NCBI GenBank assembly: GCA_026645815.1
Contig: JAPKMR010000013.1
Location: 1 to 64,000, forward strand
From: Anaerolineae bacterium
GTDB lineage: Bacteria; Chloroflexota; Anaerolineae; B4-G1; SLSP01
DNA length: 64,000 nt
Direction: 5' to 3'
A model generated the notes under the pieces. The model had not been told where the DNA came from. It was given only the letters and a program-made list of their open reading frames with translations, and searched no databases. Below, one piece after another: positions 35,665 through 46,500 of this stretch. The position numbers were made by a program, and so were the translations under genes. The stretch's first letter is position 1, and each line of letters begins with the position of its first letter.

Positions 35665-37421
35665 GTATCTTATCAATAATCCGGGGGAGAGCAGGCCTCC
35701 CTGCGGAACTTGCTGAAAATGCGAATCCAGGTACACTGTGCCACCTATGTTAGCCGATCTTGATCTGACTGCTATCCAGGACGAAAAGGCTCGCCTTCTG
35801 ATCCAGCAACTGCTGAATCTGATCGAGCAGTTGGCCGCCGACCTGCGTGAGGCGCAAGCGGAGAATCAACGCTTGCGCGATGAATTGAACCGGCTCAAAG
35901 GCGAGCAAGGTAAACCCCACATCAAAGGGAATACCCCCAAAGCCAGCGCGCCCGCGCATTCGTCGGAGGCTGAACGGCGGGAGACACGCCCCCGACAAAA
36001 GCGCAAGAAACAAGCGGCCGTGCAGATTGACCGAGAAGAAGTGCTGACGGTCGACCCCACGCTCTTGCCACCCGACGCGGAATTCAAGGGTTATGAAGTG
36101 GTGGTGGTGCAAGATGTGGTGGTGCAGACCGACAATGTGCAGTTTACGAAAGAGAAGTACTATGCCGCCTCGACCCGGCAAACGTACCTGGCGCCCCTGC
36201 CACCGGGGTACCATGGGCAGTTCGGACCAGGGCTGCGCGCGTTGGTCCTGGCGCAATACTATGGACAAGGCGTCAGTGAGCCCAAGATTCACGCCTTCCT
36301 GACGCAAGTGGGAGTACAGATTTCGGTCGGCCAAATCGCGAACTTGCTGACGCAAGACCACACAGTCTTCCACGCAGAAAAGCAGGCGGTCTATGAGGCC
36401 GGTCTGCGCAGCAGTCCGTGGCAGCAAATTGATGATACCTTGACGCGGGTGGATGGGCAGAACCAGAGTTGTCACATCGTGTGTAATCCAGTCTACAGCG
36501 CCTATTTCACGCGCCCGGGCAAGGACCGCTTGACAGTCCTGGGCGTCTTGTACCCGCAAGCGGCGCGCCAGTACTGCTTGAACGCGGCAGCGCTGCAGTT
36601 GCTGGAACATATCAACTTGGCGCGGGCGACACGGCGCTGTCTGACGCAATGGCAGAGTGCGGACTACTGGGACGAGGAAACCTTCTTCAACCGTCTGGAC
36701 ACGGAGTTGCCCACGTTGACCCCGTATCAACGCCAGTGGGTGGTGACGGCGGCGGCGATTGCCGCTTATCATACGAACCGCACGTGGCCCATTATTCGGA
36801 CCCTGGTCTGTGACGATGCGCCCCAATTTGACTGGCTGACCACGCAGTTGATGCTGTGCTGGGTCCACGAAGGGCGCCCCTACAAGAAGCTGACGCCCTA
36901 TGTGGCGGTGCATCAGACGCTGTTGGACGAGTTCCTGACCCGTTTTTGGGACTACTATCGGCAACTGCGCACCTATCAACGCGCCCCGACCGACGCGGAA
37001 CGCACGCGCTTGAGTGCCGCATTTGACACCTTGTTCGCCACCCGCACCGGTTACACCCAACTGGATCGCCGCATTGCCAAAACCCAGGCCAAAAAAGCGG
37101 CGCTGTTGTTGGTCCTGGAACATCCCGAACTGCCCCTGCACAACAATGCGGCCGAACTGGCGGTCCGGCAACGTGTCCGCAAACGCGATGTCAGCTTCGG
37201 CCCGCGTAGTGAAGCGGGTAAAGAGGCTTGGGATACGTTCATGACACTCGCCGAAACCACCAAGAAGCTGGGGGTCAGTTTCTACACCTATCTGCGTGAT
37301 CGCATTCTGGCTACCCATACCATTCCACCCTTAGCCGAATTGATCGCTCAAACGGCGCAAGCTCTGCATCTGGGGGATTCCTGGGCCGCGCCGTGATTCC
37401 CCCGTTTTATTGATAAGATAC
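35665..37421 (+). mobile_element. Intact IS66-family insertion sequence
   Basis: 1757 bp bounded by 24-bp terminal inverted repeats (35665-35688 and 37398-37421; 22 of 24 bases identical, starting GTATCTTATCAATAA) and by perfect 8-bp direct repeats, the duplication size known for IS66. It holds one transposase gene and no tnpA/tnpB accessory genes, as in the ISBst12-like branch. Near-identical ends, the perfect duplication and the full-length gene point to recent insertion. It interrupts the DNA 22 bp upstream of the leader of the first island gene. Confidence 0.9.
35747..37396 (+). CDS. tnpC: IS66-family transposase (TnpC-like)
   Basis: 549 residues from ATG 35747; a GTG three codons earlier is possible. 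N-terminal leucine-rich coiled coil (about 5-60), a basic linker, then the DDE_Tnp_IS66 domain. The C-terminal HNNAAELAVRQRVRKRDVSFG stretch (split across about 20 residues) corresponds to the IS66 DNNxAER motif with the catalytic Glu. It catalyses cut-and-paste or copy-out transposition of the element that carries it. The large open frame on the opposite strand is a shadow of this gene. Confidence 0.9.
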   Translation: MLADLDLTAIQDEKARLLIQQLLNLIEQLAADLREAQAENQRLRDELNRLKGEQGKPHIKGNTPKASAPAHSSEAERRETRPRQKRKKQAAVQIDREEVLTVDPTLLPPDAEFKGYEVVVVQDVVVQTDNVQFTKEKYYAASTRQTYLAPLPPGYHGQFGPGLRALVLAQYYGQGVSEPKIHAFLTQVGVQISVGQIANLLTQDHTVFHAEKQAVYEAGLRSSPWQQIDDTLTRVDGQNQSCHIVCNPVYSAYFTRPGKDRLTVLGVLYPQAARQYCLNAAALQLLEHINLARATRRCLTQWQSADYWDEETFFNRLDTELPTLTPYQRQWVVTAAAIAAYHTNRTWPIIRTLVCDDAPQFDWLTTQLMLCWVHEGRPYKKLTPYVAVHQTLLDEFLTRFWDYYRQLRTYQRAPTDAERTRLSAAFDTLFATRTGYTQLDRRIAKTQAKKAALLLVLEHPELPLHNNAAELAVRQRVRKRDVSFGPRSEAGKEAWDTFMTLAETTKKLGVSFYTYLRDRILATHTIPPLAELIAQTAQALHLGDSWAAP

Positions 37422-37429
37422 CGCAAAAC
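37422..37429. repeat. 8-bp target site duplication, right copy
   Basis: CGCAAAAC, identical to 35657-35664, directly after the right inverted repeat. Confidence 0.85.
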
Positions 37430-37450
37430 TAGAGTCTAAGGAACCGATAA

Positions 37451-38770
37451 ATGAGAATTCAACTCGTCAACCCCTACCCAGAGAAGTTTTTTCAGAGCCA
37501 GATAATGGATTGCTACCCGCCTCTTGGTATCCTATCTATTGCTTCTTATCTCAAGACTCTGTGCAATGATATGGAGGTAGAAGTATTGGATGCCTCGATA
37601 TCTTCTCAGGAAGAAGTTGAATCAGCAATTGGGGCTGATGTTGTCGGAATTTCTGTAACAGTAGGTACCTATAAGAATGCTTTGAGAGTTGCAGAAAAGG
37701 CAAAAGGAATGGGAGCAAGGGTCGTTTTGGGAGGCCCGTATGCTAGCGTTCTGGCAGACCAGATTCTGCTCAACAGGAAGTTTGTTGACTGTGTTGTAGT
37801 CGGGGATGGAGAAGAAGCTTTCTTTAGGTACGTTATTGGAGATCCTTTGGCTGAGATTAAGAACCTGGTTTTTCGAGAAGAAGGCCATATAGTAAGAACT
37901 CCTATGCAAAGTCTGGATCTGGACAGATTGCCACAGATAAATTATGAATTTGTGGATGTTAGCAAGTACTTGGGCAATTTCAGAAAGAGGTTTGCTTTTC
38001 TCGGTGAAAAATTGGAAGTCTCTAAAGAGCTCCCTATTTATTCTCGGAAAGGTTGTACATGGAGATTGACGAAAGGTTGTATATTTTGCTCGATTTTCGA
38101 TAGGACCTATCGGCTAAAATCACCTAAGAGCGTTGCTGAGGAACTAGACGGACTAGTCAGGGATTATGGGATCAATGGGGTGTATGATGTCTCAGATGAA
38201 TTTCTCTCGCACAACCATTGGCTAGAGGAATTCGCAGCAGCAAAGAATAGGGATGTGTATTTGGTGTTAATGGGTCGGGCTAGCTATGTAACCGATTACG
38301 CTGCGGATTTGTTGGTGAAGCTGAATTGTGTGAGGATTTTTCTGGGCATAGAATGTGGCGATCAAGCAATGCTTGACAACTTAAACAAAGGGAGTACCAT
38401 TCAGGAGAATATCAGTGCTGTTAGGCGGTTGTCTGATCGAGGAATCAAAGTCACAGCGGGCGTAGTTTTGGGGGCACCTGGAGAAACCAGGGAGTCGCTG
38501 AAAAACACCGTTAGTTTTTTTGACCACTTGCTCTCTTTCGGCAATCTTGATGTTATTGACCCAAGCGTTTTGATTCCTTTACCGGGGTCTCCAAGCTTTA
38601 GTAGGTTGCTCTCTGTACCGGAGATGGGTGAGAAATACAGAGGCGGAGATTTGTTCGACGCAAGAGAACTTCAGGTTGATTGGGTCAGACACTTTTGTAG
38701 CATTAGTTTCGAGGATCTGCTTGAAGCAATTGATAATCTCAGGAATAGAGTCAAACTCAGTCTCTATTAA
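37451..38770 (+). CDS. B12-binding-domain radical SAM protein
   Basis: 439 residues. N-terminal Rossmann-like cobalamin-binding-type domain (about 1-130: PPLGILSIASYL, ADVVGISVTVGTYKNAL, VVLGGPYAS, VVVGDGEEAFF), then a radical SAM barrel. The cluster cysteines are C202, C210 and C213, spaced CX7CX2C rather than the usual CX3CX2C. A GVVLGAPGETRESLKNT stretch, typical of this class, follows. Such enzymes do methylations, ring contractions and related radical steps. TAAGGAAC upstream serves as RBS. First gene of the island, more A+T-rich than the genes left of the IS66 element. The substrate is unknown. Confidence 0.85.
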   Translation: MRIQLVNPYPEKFFQSQIMDCYPPLGILSIASYLKTLCNDMEVEVLDASISSQEEVESAIGADVVGISVTVGTYKNALRVAEKAKGMGARVVLGGPYASVLADQILLNRKFVDCVVVGDGEEAFFRYVIGDPLAEIKNLVFREEGHIVRTPMQSLDLDRLPQINYEFVDVSKYLGNFRKRFAFLGEKLEVSKELPIYSRKGCTWRLTKGCIFCSIFDRTYRLKSPKSVAEELDGLVRDYGINGVYDVSDEFLSHNHWLEEFAAAKNRDVYLVLMGRASYVTDYAADLLVKLNCVRIFLGIECGDQAMLDNLNKGSTIQENISAVRRLSDRGIKVTAGVVLGAPGETRESLKNTVSFFDHLLSFGNLDVIDPSVLIPLPGSPSFSRLLSVPEMGEKYRGGDLFDARELQVDWVRHFCSISFEDLLEAIDNLRNRVKLSLY

Positions 38771-38844
38771 TTGCGTAGAGGATAATCTTACTGGAGTTAC
38801 TCGAAAATGTTGGAATTCTCTGGGAGAATACCTTCAATATAAGT

Positions 38845-39993
38845 ATGGCGAACCTGAATTGCGCTGAACAAAACCGCTTCTTGAGCCGGGTCAAGCGTGA
38901 GATAGTGAAATATAGTATCTCTTCCGAGGATCTATTTGGATACTATACTGTTCCGATCCGCTATGAGGGACTACCCTATGATCTCCCCTTTGTGTACTTT
39001 GTGAATCGCGGCTGTGCCTATGATCGAATGGGCGCTTGCATAGAGTGCAACTTCGGCAGAGGGCAGCGTGTCCCTGATGAACAACTCATTGCTCAATTGG
39101 GCAAGATTATCACGCAGTTCTATGGCTGGCCCGCAATTTACGTGACGCCATCAGGGTCAATGTTCGATGATTCCGAGGTTCCAGAGCATGTCAGGTTGGA
39201 GATATTCCGACTGCTTCGTGCGGGTAATTTCAAGTTTGTTGCTACAGAATCACGGGCTGAGTTTCTAACTCAATCTAAGATTCATGCCGTGCGCGAGGTA
39301 CTTGGTGATGATGTGGAGTTTGAGATTGGTTTAGGACTTGAGAGTGTCAATGGTTGGGTACGGCGAAACTGTATCAACAAGATGCTCTCACTTGATAGCG
39401 TAGTTACAGCTATAGAATTGTGCCACCAGTGCGACGTCGAGGTTTATGCTCACGTACTTATCAAACCGCCTTTTTTGAACGAATTCGAGGCTGTCGAAGA
39501 TGCCGTTAAGACAGCCACCTGGGCTTTTGAGCATGGTGTGGATCGCCTTGGGTTTGCTCTTACAAACATCAAAGCGGGAACCGTCACGCGTTGGCTTGCT
39601 ATTCATGGAATATATCAACCTCCTACTTATTGGTCTGTCTTACAAATTCTGTTATCATTGCGGCCTGAGTGGCTGAGTCGAGTCGGGTTATTTGGTTTTG
39701 ACAGTGCGGTGTCAATTGAGAAGCCTGCTGGAAATTGCCCCTCTTGCAGCCCGCATATACGATCCTTGTTGCAGACGTTCTGCTATACCAAGGATGTACA
39801 GTATCTGCGTCAGGCAGAGGCCTACCCGTGCCAATGCAAATATGCTTGGTTGGATGAGGTACGACGTCCCTGCCTGCCGTTGCGCCATAGGGTTGTACGA
39901 TACTATGAAGAGCTTGGTCGCGATTTTCTTGGTGACAAATGGTGGGAATCTAACCGTAACTCAGTGCTCACCGATCTTCTGGAAGATGGCTAG
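38845..39993 (+). CDS. Radical SAM protein, TIGR01210/RaSEA-like (paralogue 1)
   Basis: 382 residues. Radical SAM cluster motif NRGCAYDRMGACIECNFG: C57, C65, C68, spaced CX7CX2C. Followed by TPSGSMFDDSEVP (101-113), which resembles the SGSFLD-type motif of Elp3-related archaeal proteins (RaSEA, archaeosine synthase subunit). The C-terminus has further cysteines (NCPSCSPH and PCQCKYAW), possibly a second metal site. A paralogue with the same three features lies at 56641. RaSEA acts on lysine-modified preQ0 in tRNA; whether these proteins touch a 7-deazapurine or amino-acid substrate is open. No good RBS is visible before the ATG. Confidence 0.75.
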   Translation: MANLNCAEQNRFLSRVKREIVKYSISSEDLFGYYTVPIRYEGLPYDLPFVYFVNRGCAYDRMGACIECNFGRGQRVPDEQLIAQLGKIITQFYGWPAIYVTPSGSMFDDSEVPEHVRLEIFRLLRAGNFKFVATESRAEFLTQSKIHAVREVLGDDVEFEIGLGLESVNGWVRRNCINKMLSLDSVVTAIELCHQCDVEVYAHVLIKPPFLNEFEAVEDAVKTATWAFEHGVDRLGFALTNIKAGTVTRWLAIHGIYQPPTYWSVLQILLSLRPEWLSRVGLFGFDSAVSIEKPAGNCPSCSPHIRSLLQTFCYTKDVQYLRQAEAYPCQCKYAWLDEVRRPCLPLRHRVVRYYEELGRDFLGDKWWESNRNSVLTDLLEDG

Positions 39994-40072
39994 GCTGCCG
40001 GCGACCCTCGCTATACAGGAAAATTAACAAACCGGGCCTTCCAAAGTTAGCACAACTCGCTAGGAGGATTTC

Positions 40073-41857
40073 TTGCCTGGGGAACATAATAAGAAGCGAC
40101 CTGAGAATATTGTAGGCATTTTTAGCATTGGGCCTAATCCAGCGGCATGCCTGGTTCAGAATGGTCAACTGGTGGCTATGGCTGAAGAGGAGCGTTTTCT
40201 CCGTCTTAAGGACATCGAACTCGCTCTGCCTGACCATGCGCTTCAATATTGTCTCCGCGAAGGAGGCATTGGACTCGGCGATGTAGACTGCATTGCCTAT
40301 GCCTGGAATGCGCAGCTTTACCGGGGGCGGATTTTAGCAACCAACATTCGGCGTTGGTTGACATATCATCGTTGGTCAGATATACTAAAAATATCGTTGG
40401 ATGAGCATCGTTTCAACACATTAATTGCGGCGGCAGAACTCGTATATCATCATCCTGCGGTGATCCGCCAGCGACTCCGTATTCGTTGGGGGGATTTGCA
40501 GCTTCCCCCGGTTCATTTTGTGCCGCATCATCTTGCTCATGCCGCAAGTGTTTTCTATTGCTCGGGTTTTGACCGGGCAGCTCTTCTAACCATGGATCGT
40601 AATGGAGAAGACAAGTGTTCAGTTCTATGGCACGCTGATGGGCTGGATCTTGAATCACTTGAGGAATACAGGCTACCACATTCCCTTGGTTGGTTTTACG
40701 CTGGGTTCACCGATTACTTGGGCTTCAAGCCAGAGTACCATGAGGGTAAGACGATGGGGCTTGCCGCATATGGGTACCCCAATGACGAGATAGAACAAAA
40801 ACTAAGTCGCATTCTGAATCTGGAGGGGCGGCAGGCATATTCATTGGATCCCACTTTCTTTTTCTATGGTTCCAATGATGGTAACACTTACAGCAAGAAT
40901 CTTGTGCAGCTTTTCGGTGCGCCCAGACGTAGTTCAAATGATGAGATCCGTCAGGAGTATAAGGACATCGCATATGGCGTTCAAGCACAATTGGAAAGAG
41001 CAGTGCTTAAACTTGTGCAACGAGTTACAGAGCGTACGGGTTCCCGTGATCTGTGTATCACTGGAGGCGTGGGGCTAAACTGCGTTGCGAACGGAAAAGT
41101 ACTCCAGAGTGGGATGGTAGACCGGCTGTATGTCTCACCCGTGAGCAATGACGCCGGGTCGGCGCTGGGCGCAGCATTGTGGATAGCTAAACAGGCAGGG
41201 TATGATCCCCGTTGCACGATGACACACCCGTATTGGGGTCCTGGTTATTCCGACGACGAGATTTGCCGCGCCCTGGATCGTATGGGGCAAGTTTATGAGC
41301 GGTATGATGCTGTTGAACATGTTGTAGCCCGTGACCTGGCAGCAGGGAAAACTATTGGGTGGTTTCAGGGTAGGATGGAAATTGGTCCACGGGCGCTGGG
41401 AGCACGATCATTGTTGGGTGACCCACGGACAACAGCAATGCGAGATCGCTTGAACCGGATTAAGGGTCGAGAGCCGTGGCGTCCCCTGGCTCCCGCAATC
41501 TTGGAGGGGGCGGCTGCTGACTATTTTGAGGGCGTACAGCCATCACCTTTCATGGCAATCGCTTTTCCTGTGCGCGTTGATAAACAGGCGATTATTCCTG
41601 CCGTTGTTCATGTGGATGGTACAACTCGACCGCAGACGGTGGGTAGTGATAGCAATCCACGCTACCTGCGTTTGATCCGCGCTTTCGGCGAGTTGACCGG
41701 TGTTCCTGCAATCGTGAATACTTCATTCAATATTGATGAACCATTGGTGTGCAGCGTTGTCGATGCGGTCAGAACATTTCATGCAAGCGAGATGGATGAA
41801 CTGGCAATTGGTCCTGCATTGCTGCGCAAAGAACATGGTTCATCGATAACAAGCTGA
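40073..41857 (+). CDS. NodU-type carbamoyltransferase
   Basis: 594 residues, the usual length. TTG start chosen because TAGGAGG lies 5 nt before it and no ATG fits. N-terminal ASKHA-like domain with FVPHHLAHAASVFYCSGF (metal-binding histidines) and LTMDRNGED; C-terminal domain with GWFQGRMEIGPRALGARSLL and NRIKGREPWRPLAPAIL, both hallmarks of the NodU/CmcH/TobZ family. These enzymes use carbamoyl phosphate and ATP to carbamoylate a hydroxyl on a sugar, nucleoside or antibiotic. Its presence in the island is strong evidence for small-molecule tailoring. The SIR2-like gene starts 17 bp downstream. Confidence 0.9.
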   Translation: MPGEHNKKRPENIVGIFSIGPNPAACLVQNGQLVAMAEEERFLRLKDIELALPDHALQYCLREGGIGLGDVDCIAYAWNAQLYRGRILATNIRRWLTYHRWSDILKISLDEHRFNTLIAAAELVYHHPAVIRQRLRIRWGDLQLPPVHFVPHHLAHAASVFYCSGFDRAALLTMDRNGEDKCSVLWHADGLDLESLEEYRLPHSLGWFYAGFTDYLGFKPEYHEGKTMGLAAYGYPNDEIEQKLSRILNLEGRQAYSLDPTFFFYGSNDGNTYSKNLVQLFGAPRRSSNDEIRQEYKDIAYGVQAQLERAVLKLVQRVTERTGSRDLCITGGVGLNCVANGKVLQSGMVDRLYVSPVSNDAGSALGAALWIAKQAGYDPRCTMTHPYWGPGYSDDEICRALDRMGQVYERYDAVEHVVARDLAAGKTIGWFQGRMEIGPRALGARSLLGDPRTTAMRDRLNRIKGREPWRPLAPAILEGAAADYFEGVQPSPFMAIAFPVRVDKQAIIPAVVHVDGTTRPQTVGSDSNPRYLRLIRAFGELTGVPAIVNTSFNIDEPLVCSVVDAVRTFHASEMDELAIGPALLRKEHGSSITS

Positions 41858-41874
41858 ACCGGAGGAGAAAAGAT

Positions 41875-43560
41875 ATGGAACCGGTAAATTACGAATCCGT
41901 TCTTGATGATTTGGCGCGCGCTATCGATAACAAAAAATGTGTGTTATTTCTCGGTCCGGCTTGCTCAGAGACATTGAAACTGCGCCAAGAGCTCGGGTTG
42001 GAGTCCGCACAAGCATCATTAGCGCCGACACAGAGAACCCTGATATGCAAATTAGCAGAAGAATTGGATGATGAGAAATTGAATGAGCAGTTTGCGCGAA
42101 TATGCAATGAGTGTCCAGATTGCTCGGGGTGTATCTTGCCAATTGTAGCTGACCAGTATCAACGTCTTTATGGCCGAGATAAACTTAGAGACTTTGCGGC
42201 AAATCTTTTGAAGGGTAGCCCACGCAATTTTCATCGTGAGCTCTGGAACTTGCCCTTTGCAGCAATCTATACTGTAAACTATGATGAGCTTGCCATACAT
42301 TCAAGAGAAGGAGCTGTGGGAGGAATCGTCACTGAAGACAAAGTGTTCGCCACAGTCAGTCTGCCTGTAGATGATGGTAGGATTCCCTTTTACAAGCTCC
42401 ATGGCTCGCTGAACGCTGATGAGGTGGTAATTACCATTGATGATCATCTTAAGCTAAAGCTTGGCAGACAGGATTCTCCGTTGTGGGATCGACTGCGCTG
42501 GGACCTGCAAACCAAAACATTTCTGTTTATAGGCTATGCCTTAGGAGATATGGATGTACTGGAGGTCATCTATTCTGTCAAATCTAAGACGGGGGGGCAT
42601 CGCCCATTTCCATCTTATACAGTAATTGAGACGCCGTTGCCGTGGAATGCACAGCGCCATTTGGATGAGTATGGCATTCGGTTAGTTCAGAAAAACGCTG
42701 ATGAGTTTTTTATTGATCTCGTGAAGAGGTACCGGGAATTGCTAGAGCGATGGAGTACGATTTCGTCCTCGACCCCGCTCAAACAGCGTTTCCCAAGCAT
42801 CTGGAAAGCCCTTGAGCACATTCTGATGGATCAAAGTTTTAGTGGGCTATGCTTGTACGGTCAGAATCCAGGTGAGGGTGTAGTAGATCGAGTAAGGGAT
42901 GAACTAAGGGTTATTAGTACCGAGATGCTTGAAGAGTGTAAGCGGCGTCAGGCACAAGGTGAGAAGATACTGTGTCTCCATCACGATTTTTCTCAAACAG
43001 GTACGAACACATCTACGGATCCTTGGCGATCTGTCAATTTGTTACAGGCGCTGGTCCTCCAGTTGGACAGCGAGCGGTCAGCAGTCGGGCTACCTTCTAT
43101 GGGTCTGAGTGATAAGCTCGGTCAGGAAAAAGTGTCTTGGGAAACTTCTGCAAACCAAAAGGTGCATGAATATTGGGCTCGAGAGTTTGGTAAGGATGGG
43201 TGGGAGAAAGTAGGAGAAGCCGTAAATAATCCTACACTTGATCAGCAGCAGGTGAAACGTAAATTACAGGAACGTTATCTGACTGGACAGGTGAATGATT
43301 GGTACTATGAGCTCGATCCAGCGCTAGATGAATATCGTCTGATCGTCTTATTTTCTGATTTTCACTTGATCGAGCCTGACAGTGATTGGTTCAGGCGTGT
43401 GTGTCAAAGCTTTCTCAGCAAGCTTAGTGAGCATAATGTGGGCCTGATCATCACTCGACAGGTTGCAAAGAAACTTTCGGTTGAGCAGACGTTCTCAGCC
43501 TATAGTATGGATCGGTTCAACCAGATTGACCTTGGTGCTTTTTTTAGAGGAGGCATCTGA
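41875..43560 (+). CDS. SIR2-like domain protein with intact catalytic residues
   Basis: 561 residues. Residues about 15-280 are a SIR2-like (SIR2_2-type) domain: nucleotide loop CVLFLGPACS, catalytic-type Asn135 in YTVNYDEL, catalytic-type His176 in YKLHGSLN, and FIGYALGDMD. In defence proteins such as ThsA these Asn and His residues are needed to hydrolyse NAD. The C-terminal half looks like a degenerate STAND/P-loop domain: CLYGQNPGEGVVDRV at the Walker A place lacks the GK(S/T), and IVLFSDFHLIE is at the Walker B place. It ends 1 nt before the giant STAND protein gene, so the two are coupled. Most likely an NAD-consuming effector; activity is inferred. Confidence 0.78.
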   Translation: MEPVNYESVLDDLARAIDNKKCVLFLGPACSETLKLRQELGLESAQASLAPTQRTLICKLAEELDDEKLNEQFARICNECPDCSGCILPIVADQYQRLYGRDKLRDFAANLLKGSPRNFHRELWNLPFAAIYTVNYDELAIHSREGAVGGIVTEDKVFATVSLPVDDGRIPFYKLHGSLNADEVVITIDDHLKLKLGRQDSPLWDRLRWDLQTKTFLFIGYALGDMDVLEVIYSVKSKTGGHRPFPSYTVIETPLPWNAQRHLDEYGIRLVQKNADEFFIDLVKRYRELLERWSTISSSTPLKQRFPSIWKALEHILMDQSFSGLCLYGQNPGEGVVDRVRDELRVISTEMLEECKRRQAQGEKILCLHHDFSQTGTNTSTDPWRSVNLLQALVLQLDSERSAVGLPSMGLSDKLGQEKVSWETSANQKVHEYWAREFGKDGWEKVGEAVNNPTLDQQQVKRKLQERYLTGQVNDWYYELDPALDEYRLIVLFSDFHLIEPDSDWFRRVCQSFLSKLSEHNVGLIITRQVAKKLSVEQTFSAYSMDRFNQIDLGAFFRGGI

Positions 43561-43561
43561 T

Positions 43562-46500
43562 ATGGCAACAGGATCTTCTACGACCCAAACAAGTGCAGGA
43601 TTTATCGGCAGGCACAACGAGATAGAGCGTTTCGGAAAAGATCTAGGTGCGCTAAAAACAGGAAGAGCTATCTCAAAACGATTCCTGCACTTATACGGTC
43701 CGGCTGGGATTGGCAAATCGACCTTGCTCAGAGAGTATGCCAGGATTTGCAGGTCCCAAGGTGTAGTTTATGCTAACGTCTCGTTCGAGGAAGAGCGACT
43801 GAAAGAGGACACGGACAGGAAGAACCTAGATCCGTATGCAGAAGCGCTCTTTATCATTGCGACGCAACTTGCGCGACAGGGCATAGAGGCAATGGATCGA
43901 TTGCGAAATCAGCAGGATGATCTCCAGTTGCAGACGATGAGCTCAGATCCTCAGCAACGAAACATTGCCAGCCAATCCCTTGCTAAGTTCCCGGATCGGG
44001 TTCTGGAAGAACTGGTGACTCTCGCTCACGAGCGTCCGGTGGTTTTGTTCATTGACGGTCTCGAAGACCCTGCAGAATCCGTTCGAGAGAGTCTGGAATT
44101 CCCCCTGTTAATCCGTTTCGCTGAAGCCCCGCAATCTATGGTGGTCAGTGCGTCGCGTGCTACGCTACCCGCCACCTGGAGTGGCGCTTTACAGAATCGA
44201 TTTGTCAGGATTCAGGTACCGCCGCTTTCATCTCAGGAAATCACTCAGTTGGTTGAAGAGGTCACTCCATCTCGCCACCTCCCACACGCACAAATCGTTC
44301 GCAACGGACCCTTGATGGAAGTTGTTCACGAGATTGGACAAGGACACGTCCCTGTATCTGAGCTGGTTTTTGGTTTTTTGGTTAACCTGTTGGCTGAACT
44401 TGCCAAGCAATCTGGTGACAAGAAGATCGAGCCCCAATCCGTCCATGAGTTGAACTCGCAGCAGATGGGGGACCTTCTGAACCTCATACGTGACAGGTAT
44501 TTAGAACCTTATGCTTTGCGAGATCTCCAGAAGGATCCATGGGGAGAACGTGTTTACCGGGCGACCATCCCTGCACGTTATCTGGATGAGGATTCTCTGA
44601 AAATGCTGATCAGAGCCATAAACATAGAGCGGAATAGCTCAGCAGAGACAGAAAGACGGGCACTTGGTTGGTTGGAAGAGCGCGGTCTGGTCCATTACAG
44701 TAGGGAGGCGGACTTGTACCGGTTAGATGCTCTGCCCCGTGACTTGTTGTTGCGCCAGATGAAGCATTTCTCTCCGGAGCAGTTGCAGACCACCACCAGA
44801 GCTCTGAGGGATATCTACAAATCCCAAATCAAGGGTGGGGTGGATAGTGCTCCAGGTAATTCCCTGGCAATAATCGAATATTTGTATCATTCTTATGTTG
44901 ACAAGCAGCTGCAGGGTGTGAGTCAAACAGCACGAGAGAATGAGATTGTGAAGGAACTTGAACTATGTCTGAAAGGAAGTTCCTCACCACGCACTGTTGA
45001 AGCGCTCCGCCGTTCCTTGGAAAACGATAGCGAATTAGCGACGGTTTTTGGACAACGCTTAACTTCTAGGACGATTGAGATTGTGCGGAGTTTTTTCCCG
45101 ACAGAACCTGGGGACAATTCCACCTCCAGACTGATTGCCGAAAGAGAGGCGTTGATCAGCGATATCCTCGCTGGGAACTGTGTTCTGTTTCTGGGTCCTG
45201 GACTGACACTAGGCTCAGATTATCTAGCTATGTTTGAGACTTTGGCACAGCGCCTGAATGAGGAGAATGGTTACAAGGAAACGGTAACGAGATTTGAGGA
45301 TGTAGCTCAATACTATGCCGGACTTCCGGATAAAGGTCGGGACAAATTAATCGCCGAATATATGGATTATGTGGAGCAACATCTGAATCCCGATCAATCA
45401 AGTCTGGATGTGATTGTGTCCTTGCCATTCCACAACATTATCACCACTACTACAGATGCTTCTCTTGAAATTGCCTATCAACGTGCGCGCTGGCCTGTTG
45501 AAGTAGTGACTTCTCCCCTTGCATCGCCAAGAATTGAGCGAGGTGAGGACTTACTGATCAAGTTGTTTGGTTCACTGGTAAAAATCGACAAACTCGGGGC
45601 GAGACTCGACACTCATGACACGCTCATTCTGACACGACGGGAGCAGCTGCAACTCCAGGCAAACCTGGCTGGAGCCGATAATCTTCTGGATTCGCATCTT
45701 CGCGCCGGGGTACCGTTGTTCATCGGATTCGATCACCGCGATCCAAACTTATATTTTTTGCACACACTAGTCCATAGGTCATCTCATCTTTCGGGGAGGA
45801 GGAGTTATGTAGCCCTGGAGGAGCCAAACCAGTTTCTTGGCCAGGCGTGGCAAACTGAGATGGTCATTCTGGATCAATGCGGTAGGGATCTGTTACAAGA
45901 GCTTCAAGAGCGATGGCTTGATTGGCAAAGCAACCAAATGCATCTTTGGGATGAAGCCGAAGTGCTGGAGGCGATACAAGCTGAGCGGTCGGTCGCCGGC
46001 AAGCTGATGAGTCGGATTGTCTTCGAAGAGCATACTGACCTGATCGGACGGGACATGAGTAGTTGCGTGCTTACGGCAGGCGTGTTGAACGGCGTGCTAT
46101 TAAACGAAGCCCTATTGGAACGCGCGGATTTGAGCAATGCGACCCTGCAGGATGCGCAGTTGAAGAACTGTAAGGCAAGGGGGGCCAACTTGACCTATGC
46201 CAATGCAAATCGGGCTCAATTGGGCGGTGCGCAATTTGCGAAAGCAGTCTTGACAGGTGTATCCATGCATGACGTCGAAATCACAGGTGCGGTATTCGAT
46301 GAGACCGATCTTATCTTTGCTGAGCTGGAGGGTGCGCGGGGCGAGAGGCCATCGTTCTTGAATGCCAATCTTGTTGGGATTGATTTCTCGGGTGCCCGAT
46401 TGCCTGAAGCTGCTTTCCGCGATTCCTTGATCTGGGATGGTAACTTTAGGCGAGCCAAGTTGACCAACGCGGATTTCAGCATGGCTAATTTGGCGGAGGC

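Noticed and set aside
35750-37318. 522-residue open frame on the minus strand
   Set aside because: It lies exactly opposite the IS66 transposase gene, has no RBS or recognisable domain and repeats composition typical of an antisense shadow.
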